Shown here: positions 60,858 through 64,000 of the stretch, in pieces | Layout of the letters: each line of letters begins with the position of its first letter | Position numbering within the stretch: position 1 is the stretch's first letter | NCBI RefSeq assembly: GCF_000759955.1 | Contig: NZ_JNAL01000017.1 | Span: 62,001-126,000 of the forward strand | Source: Prochlorococcus marinus str. MIT 9201 | GTDB lineage: Bacteria; Cyanobacteriota; Cyanobacteriia; PCC-6307; Cyanobiaceae | Length of the DNA: 64,000 bases | Direction of reading: 5' to 3' | Notes under the pieces: model-generated | Database searches by the model: none | Told to the model about the DNA's origin: nothing | Seen by the model: only the letters and a program-made list of their open reading frames with translations | Translations under genes and position numbers: made by a program

Positions 60858-61916
60858 ATGGCAATAATTTCATCCAATGTAGGCGATAATGACTCTTCTT
60901 TTAGTAAAAAAGAGCTTAGATTAGTTGATTCAAAAATTATTCCAGAAGAACAAAGTAATAATAATTTGAACTTAGCTCGTCCTTTTACTTTAAAAGAATT
61001 TATAGGCCAAGAACAACTTAAGTCTTCTTTAAGAATAGCCATAGATGCTTCCATTTTTAGAAAAGAACCTTTAGAACATACTCTTTTATATGGACAGCCA
61101 GGTTTAGGAAAGACTACCCTTGCATTGTTGATAGCAAATGAAATGAATACAAAATGTAAGATAGCTAGTGCACCATCAATTGAAAGACCAAGAGATATTG
61201 TAGGGTTACTGCTTGGATTAAAAGAAGGTGAAGTTTTATTTATCGATGAAATACATCGCTTGAATAGGTTAACTGAAGAGTTGTTATATTCTGCTATGGA
61301 GGATTTTAGACTCGATTTAACTATGGGAGCTAATAGAACAACACGATGCAGAACTATTAATCTTCCTAGATTTACTTTGATTGGCGCGACAACTAAATTA
61401 GCCTCGATTAGCGTCCCTTTAAGAGATAGATTTGGTATATCTCAGAAAATTGATTTTTATAAATATGATGAATTAAAACAAATAATAGTTAATTTCTCCC
61501 GATTAATAAAATTAAATTTAGATGATGAAGCATCTTATTATTTAGCAAAAATATCTCGAGGGACTCCAAGAATTGCTTTAAGATTATTAAAACGAGTTAG
61601 AGATTATGCTCAAGTTGTTCAGAAAACTAATATGATCTCCGTAAATTTAATAAAAAAAGCTTTAAATTCTTTCCAAATTGATGGAAAAGGATTGGACTCT
61701 TTAGATAGAAAATATTTATCTTTTCTAAACCAAAACAATAATATGCCAACAGGTCTTGATTCAATCGCAGCAGGCTTGGGTGATGATTCTTCAATGTTAG
61801 AATTTGTAGTTGAGCCATATTTAATCAAAATTGGTTTCCTTACGAGAACTCCTCGAGGAAGATTGCTTACTGATTTAGGGAAAAAATACATTGATTCAAA
61901 AAATGATAACTTTTAA
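60858..61916 (+). CDS. ruvB: Holliday junction branch-migration helicase RuvB
   Basis: RuvB is the AAA+ motor of RuvAB, which moves Holliday junctions. The 352-residue protein has an N-terminal extension of about 35 residues, [15 protein letters not shown], Walker A GQPGLGKT at 79-86, the Walker [13 protein letters not shown], and [18 protein letters not shown]. The C-terminal winged helix ends with [15 protein letters not shown]. It overlaps the next gene by 14 bases. Confidence 0.97.
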   Translation: MAIISSNVGDNDSSFSKKELRLVDSKIIPEEQSNNNLNLARPFTLKEFIGQEQLKSSLRIAIDASIFRKEPLEHTLLYGQPGLGKTTLALLIANEMNTKCKIASAPSIERPRDIVGLLLGLKEGEVLFIDEIHRLNRLTEELLYSAMEDFRLDLTMGANRTTRCRTINLPRFTLIGATTKLASISVPLRDRFGISQKIDFYKYDELKQIIVNFSRLIKLNLDDEASYYLAKISRGTPRIALRLLKRVRDYAQVVQKTNMISVNLIKKALNSFQIDGKGLDSLDRKYLSFLNQNNNMPTGLDSIAAGLGDDSSMLEFVVEPYLIKIGFLTRTPRGRLLTDLGKKYIDSKNDNF

Positions 61917-62703
61917 AAAAGTTAAGGTTTGTTTTATATTAATTTTTGTTTTTTTCAATATTTTTTATATCGCACCTTGCTATTCATTACCTTTGAGAGA
62001 GGATTTGTTTAAAAATGCATTAGATCTCAGTTCAGGCGGAAAATTTAACCTCGCTTTACAAGAATGGAATTACTATCTAGATTCTTATCCTGATGATGCT
62101 GCAGGTTTGAGCAATAGAGGAAATGTAAAACTTGTGATGGGAGATGTGGAGGGATCAATAGATGACCAAAATAAGGCAATAAGTTTAAATCCTAGTGAAA
62201 TAGATCCCTATATTAATAGAGGGATAGCAGAGGAGGCATTGGGTCTATGGTCTCAAGCTAAAAAAGATTATATGTTCGTTATTTCACAAGATAGTGAAAA
62301 TTTCTCTGCATTATATAATTTGGCTAATGTAGAAGGGTCCATATCACAATGGCAAAAAGCAAGAGATTTATTTTCGAAAGCTGCTTTGTATAATCCTGGA
62401 TTTGCAATGGCTAGGTCAAGTATGGCGTTAGCAGATTTTCAGTTGGGGAATGTTGATGAATCTGAAAAAGAATTAAAAAAATTAATTAGACGTTATCCAA
62501 CTTTTGCAGATGCTAGGGCTGCTTTAACAGCTTTGAATTGGTCAAGGGGTGAATTTGGGAAAGCAGAGAGTAATTGGATAGCAGTTACTGAATTAGATCC
62601 TAGGTATAGTGATGAAGAATGGTTAAAAAACATAAGAAGATGGCCACCGAATCCAATAAAAGATTTAATGAACTTTATCGATTTAAAAATAAGTAATGAA
62701 TAG
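61903..62703 (+). CDS. exported TPR protein
   Basis: A 266-residue protein from the ATG at 61903; a TTG four codons earlier is possible. A signal peptide is clear (hydrophobic [18 protein letters not shown], cleavage near CYSLP). The mature part has about five tetratricopeptide repeats, including [21 protein letters not shown] and [15 protein letters not shown]. It probably acts in the periplasm or thylakoid lumen as an assembly scaffold; the partner is unknown. It sits in a tight ruvB-TPR-M20 chain with overlaps on both sides. Confidence 0.85.
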   Translation: MITFKKVKVCFILIFVFFNIFYIAPCYSLPLREDLFKNALDLSSGGKFNLALQEWNYYLDSYPDDAAGLSNRGNVKLVMGDVEGSIDDQNKAISLNPSEIDPYINRGIAEEALGLWSQAKKDYMFVISQDSENFSALYNLANVEGSISQWQKARDLFSKAALYNPGFAMARSSMALADFQLGNVDESEKELKKLIRRYPTFADARAALTALNWSRGEFGKAESNWIAVTELDPRYSDEEWLKNIRRWPPNPIKDLMNFIDLKISNE

Positions 62704-63880
62704 AGATCAGTGTTTAAAAAAAATTGATTCATTTAATGCTGAATTAATTAACTTAAGAAGACATATTCATGCACATCCGGAGTTAAGTGGACTTGAAAAT
62801 CAAACTGCAATTTTGATAAGTGGTTTTTTAAAAAATATTGGTTGGAATGTTAGAGAATCTATAGGTAAAACTGGAGTTGTAGCTGATTTCGGGCCCTTAG
62901 ATAAAGGGATTATAGGCTTGAGAGTAGATATGGATGCTTTGCCAATATTTGAGGAAACTAAATTAAGTTTTTCTTCAAAAGTAGATGGTGTTATGCATGC
63001 GTGTGGTCACGATTTGCATATATCGATTGGACTGGGTGTAGCAAAAATTGTTAAGGATTTAAAACTTAATATCGGGACTAGGATAATTTTTCAACCCGCT
63101 GAAGAAATTGCGAGTGGAGCTAGATGGATGATTAAGGATGGTGCAACAAATGGGTTAACCCATATTTTGGGAGTTCATGTATATCCCGATTTATCTGTTG
63201 GGACTATTGGTATTAAAGAGGGAAGCTTAACTGCGGCTGCTGGAGAACTTAAGGTAGAGATCAAAGGAAAATCGGGCCATGGCGCGCGACCTCATGAAGG
63301 AGTTGATGCTATATGGGCGGCTTCTAAAGTTATTTCGGGAATTCAAGAATCAATAACACGGAAGTTAGACCCTTTAGATCCTGTAGTGTTAACTTTTGGG
63401 AAAATAAATGGTGGTAATGCATTCAATGTTCTCGCAGAAAAGGTTAATTTAATTGGTACGGTTAGATGCACTAATTTTAAGGTATTTAAAAATATTGGTA
63501 ATTGGCTCAATGAAAATATTACTTCTTTAGCCAATAGTTGCGGAGCAGAAGCAGAAGTAATATTTAGAGAAATTACTCCTGCAGTTAATAATAATTCTGA
63601 AATTAATAGAGTACTGAGAGATTCCGCAATTAAGGTTTTGGGTCGAGAATACGTTAAAGAATTACAAAAACCATCATTAGGTGCTGAAGATTTCGCTGAG
63701 TTTCTAAAAGAGATACCAGGAGCAATGTTTAGACTTGGTGTTTCTGGTTCTAAGGGATGTGCTCCACTACATAGTTCTAAATTTAATCCTGATGAAAGAG
63801 CTATTGCTGTTGGAATTAAAGTAATAGCAGAATCCATAGTAAAATTAAAAGATGAAATAATTAATAAAACGGATAAATGA
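62696..63880 (+). CDS. M20 family amidohydrolase
   Basis: A 394-residue metallo-aminoacylase of the M20D type (IAA-amino acid / N-acyl-amino acid hydrolase-like). It has RRHIHAHPEL near 21-30, DMDALPI, the metal motif MHACGHDLH (about 99-107), PAEE with the catalytic Glu, and the C-terminal SLGAEDFAEFL. It probably releases amino acids from acylated or peptide-like substrates; the exact one is not evident. The start overlaps the TPR gene by 8 bases and the stop overlaps the next start by four. Confidence 0.92.
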   Translation: MNRDQCLKKIDSFNAELINLRRHIHAHPELSGLENQTAILISGFLKNIGWNVRESIGKTGVVADFGPLDKGIIGLRVDMDALPIFEETKLSFSSKVDGVMHACGHDLHISIGLGVAKIVKDLKLNIGTRIIFQPAEEIASGARWMIKDGATNGLTHILGVHVYPDLSVGTIGIKEGSLTAAAGELKVEIKGKSGHGARPHEGVDAIWAASKVISGIQESITRKLDPLDPVVLTFGKINGGNAFNVLAEKVNLIGTVRCTNFKVFKNIGNWLNENITSLANSCGAEAEVIFREITPAVNNNSEINRVLRDSAIKVLGREYVKELQKPSLGAEDFAEFLKEIPGAMFRLGVSGSKGCAPLHSSKFNPDERAIAVGIKVIAESIVKLKDEIINKTDK

Positions 63881-64000
63881 AAATTAATAAAAGATTTATT
63901 TTGTCTTTTGTTGCTCCTTTCATGATCCTATTTTCCGCTATGGGTCTAACTTTGAGGGATAAAACTAGAAAAATGTTTTATTATCCTATTGGCTTAATGG
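63877..64000 (+). CDS. hypothetical protein, N-terminal part
   Basis: An open frame starts at the ATGA overlap with the M20 gene and runs off the right edge after 41 codons (MKINKRFILSFVAPFMILFS at the start). A hydrophobic stretch at about 8-24 suggests a signal peptide or membrane anchor, followed by a basic segment (RDKTRKMFYY). No family can be named from this piece. Confidence 0.6.
   Translation, partial: MKINKRFILSFVAPFMILFSAMGLTLRDKTRKMFYYPIGLM

Noticed and set aside
63343-63837. Long minus-strand reading frame (164 codons) inside the M20 gene
   Set aside because: It is antisense to a well-supported enzyme, has no recognisable motif, and follows from the codon pattern of the real gene.

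Overview
The window is a compact, very AT-rich piece of chromosome that reads as a high-light-adapted Prochlorococcus or a very close relative. Supporting signs are low GC throughout (many A/T runs in and between genes), short intergenic gaps, a photosystem II gene (psbZ), the cyanobacterial response regulator RpaB, sulfolipid genes (sqdX/sqdB), a Ycf23 gene, a plastid/cyanobacterial-type GNAT acetyltransferase, and a group 2 sigma factor. I see no insertion sequence, prophage, integrase, CRISPR array, toxin-antitoxin or defence cluster. The strain cannot be named from sequence alone.

Layout. 1-3155 (minus): mnmG (5' end only), dnaB, rplI, desC. 3231-8964 (plus): an HTH-like protein, a PLP lyase of the aluminum-resistance family, gcvH, gcvP and a small hypothetical. 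8971-13467 (minus): sqdX, sqdB, thiG, a TPR membrane protein, rplT, rpmI. 13559-16425 (plus): a SpoIID-domain exported protein and a membrane GT2 glycosyltransferase. 16427-21850 (minus): protein quality control and replication (tig, clpP, clpX, dnaX in transcription order). 21972-25958 (plus): asd, dapA, rnj. 25955-36159: tilS, ycf23, uvrB, lysC, holA, cobH, mutS on alternating strands. 36301-41124 (plus, with one minus GNAT gene): psbZ, ribH, tRNA-Gly(GCC), a SnoaL-like protein, secA. 41121-44454 (minus): cysE, a GntR regulator, infC, miaA. 44605-50150 (plus): gyrB, an SH3-like exported protein, paired crcB fluoride channels, mgtE, a group 2 sigma factor. 50135-55032 (mixed): alpha/beta hydrolase, PfkB kinase, tsaE, ahcY, a DedA protein, ssb. 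55166-64000 (mostly plus): mreBCD, rpaB, lysS, a small conserved protein, smpB (minus), ruvB, an exported TPR protein, an M20 amidohydrolase and the start of an unknown gene.

The genes are mostly core functions: replication and repair (dnaB, dnaX, holA, ssb, gyrB, mutS, uvrB, ruvB), translation and tRNA modification, proteolysis and secretion, cell shape, thylakoid lipids, and the aspartate-family branch (lysC, asd, dapA). The strongest theme is streamlining: several convergent pairs abut or overlap at their stop codons, tandem genes are often coupled by 1-14 base overlaps, and no gene-free stretch exceeds about 175 bases. dnaB, dnaX and gyrB are all free of inteins, unlike their Synechocystis counterparts.

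No clear new multi-gene system is visible. The better leads are: two A8 slippery tracts in dnaX that could make a short gamma form; an arginine-rich RNase J tail resembling the PNPase-binding tail of cyanobacterial RNase E; an asymmetric CrcB pair in which one subunit has lost a conserved Asn; a dyad in the promoter shared by desC and an HTH-like gene; and a GntR-domain regulator with an unrecognised C-terminal domain coupled to cysE.
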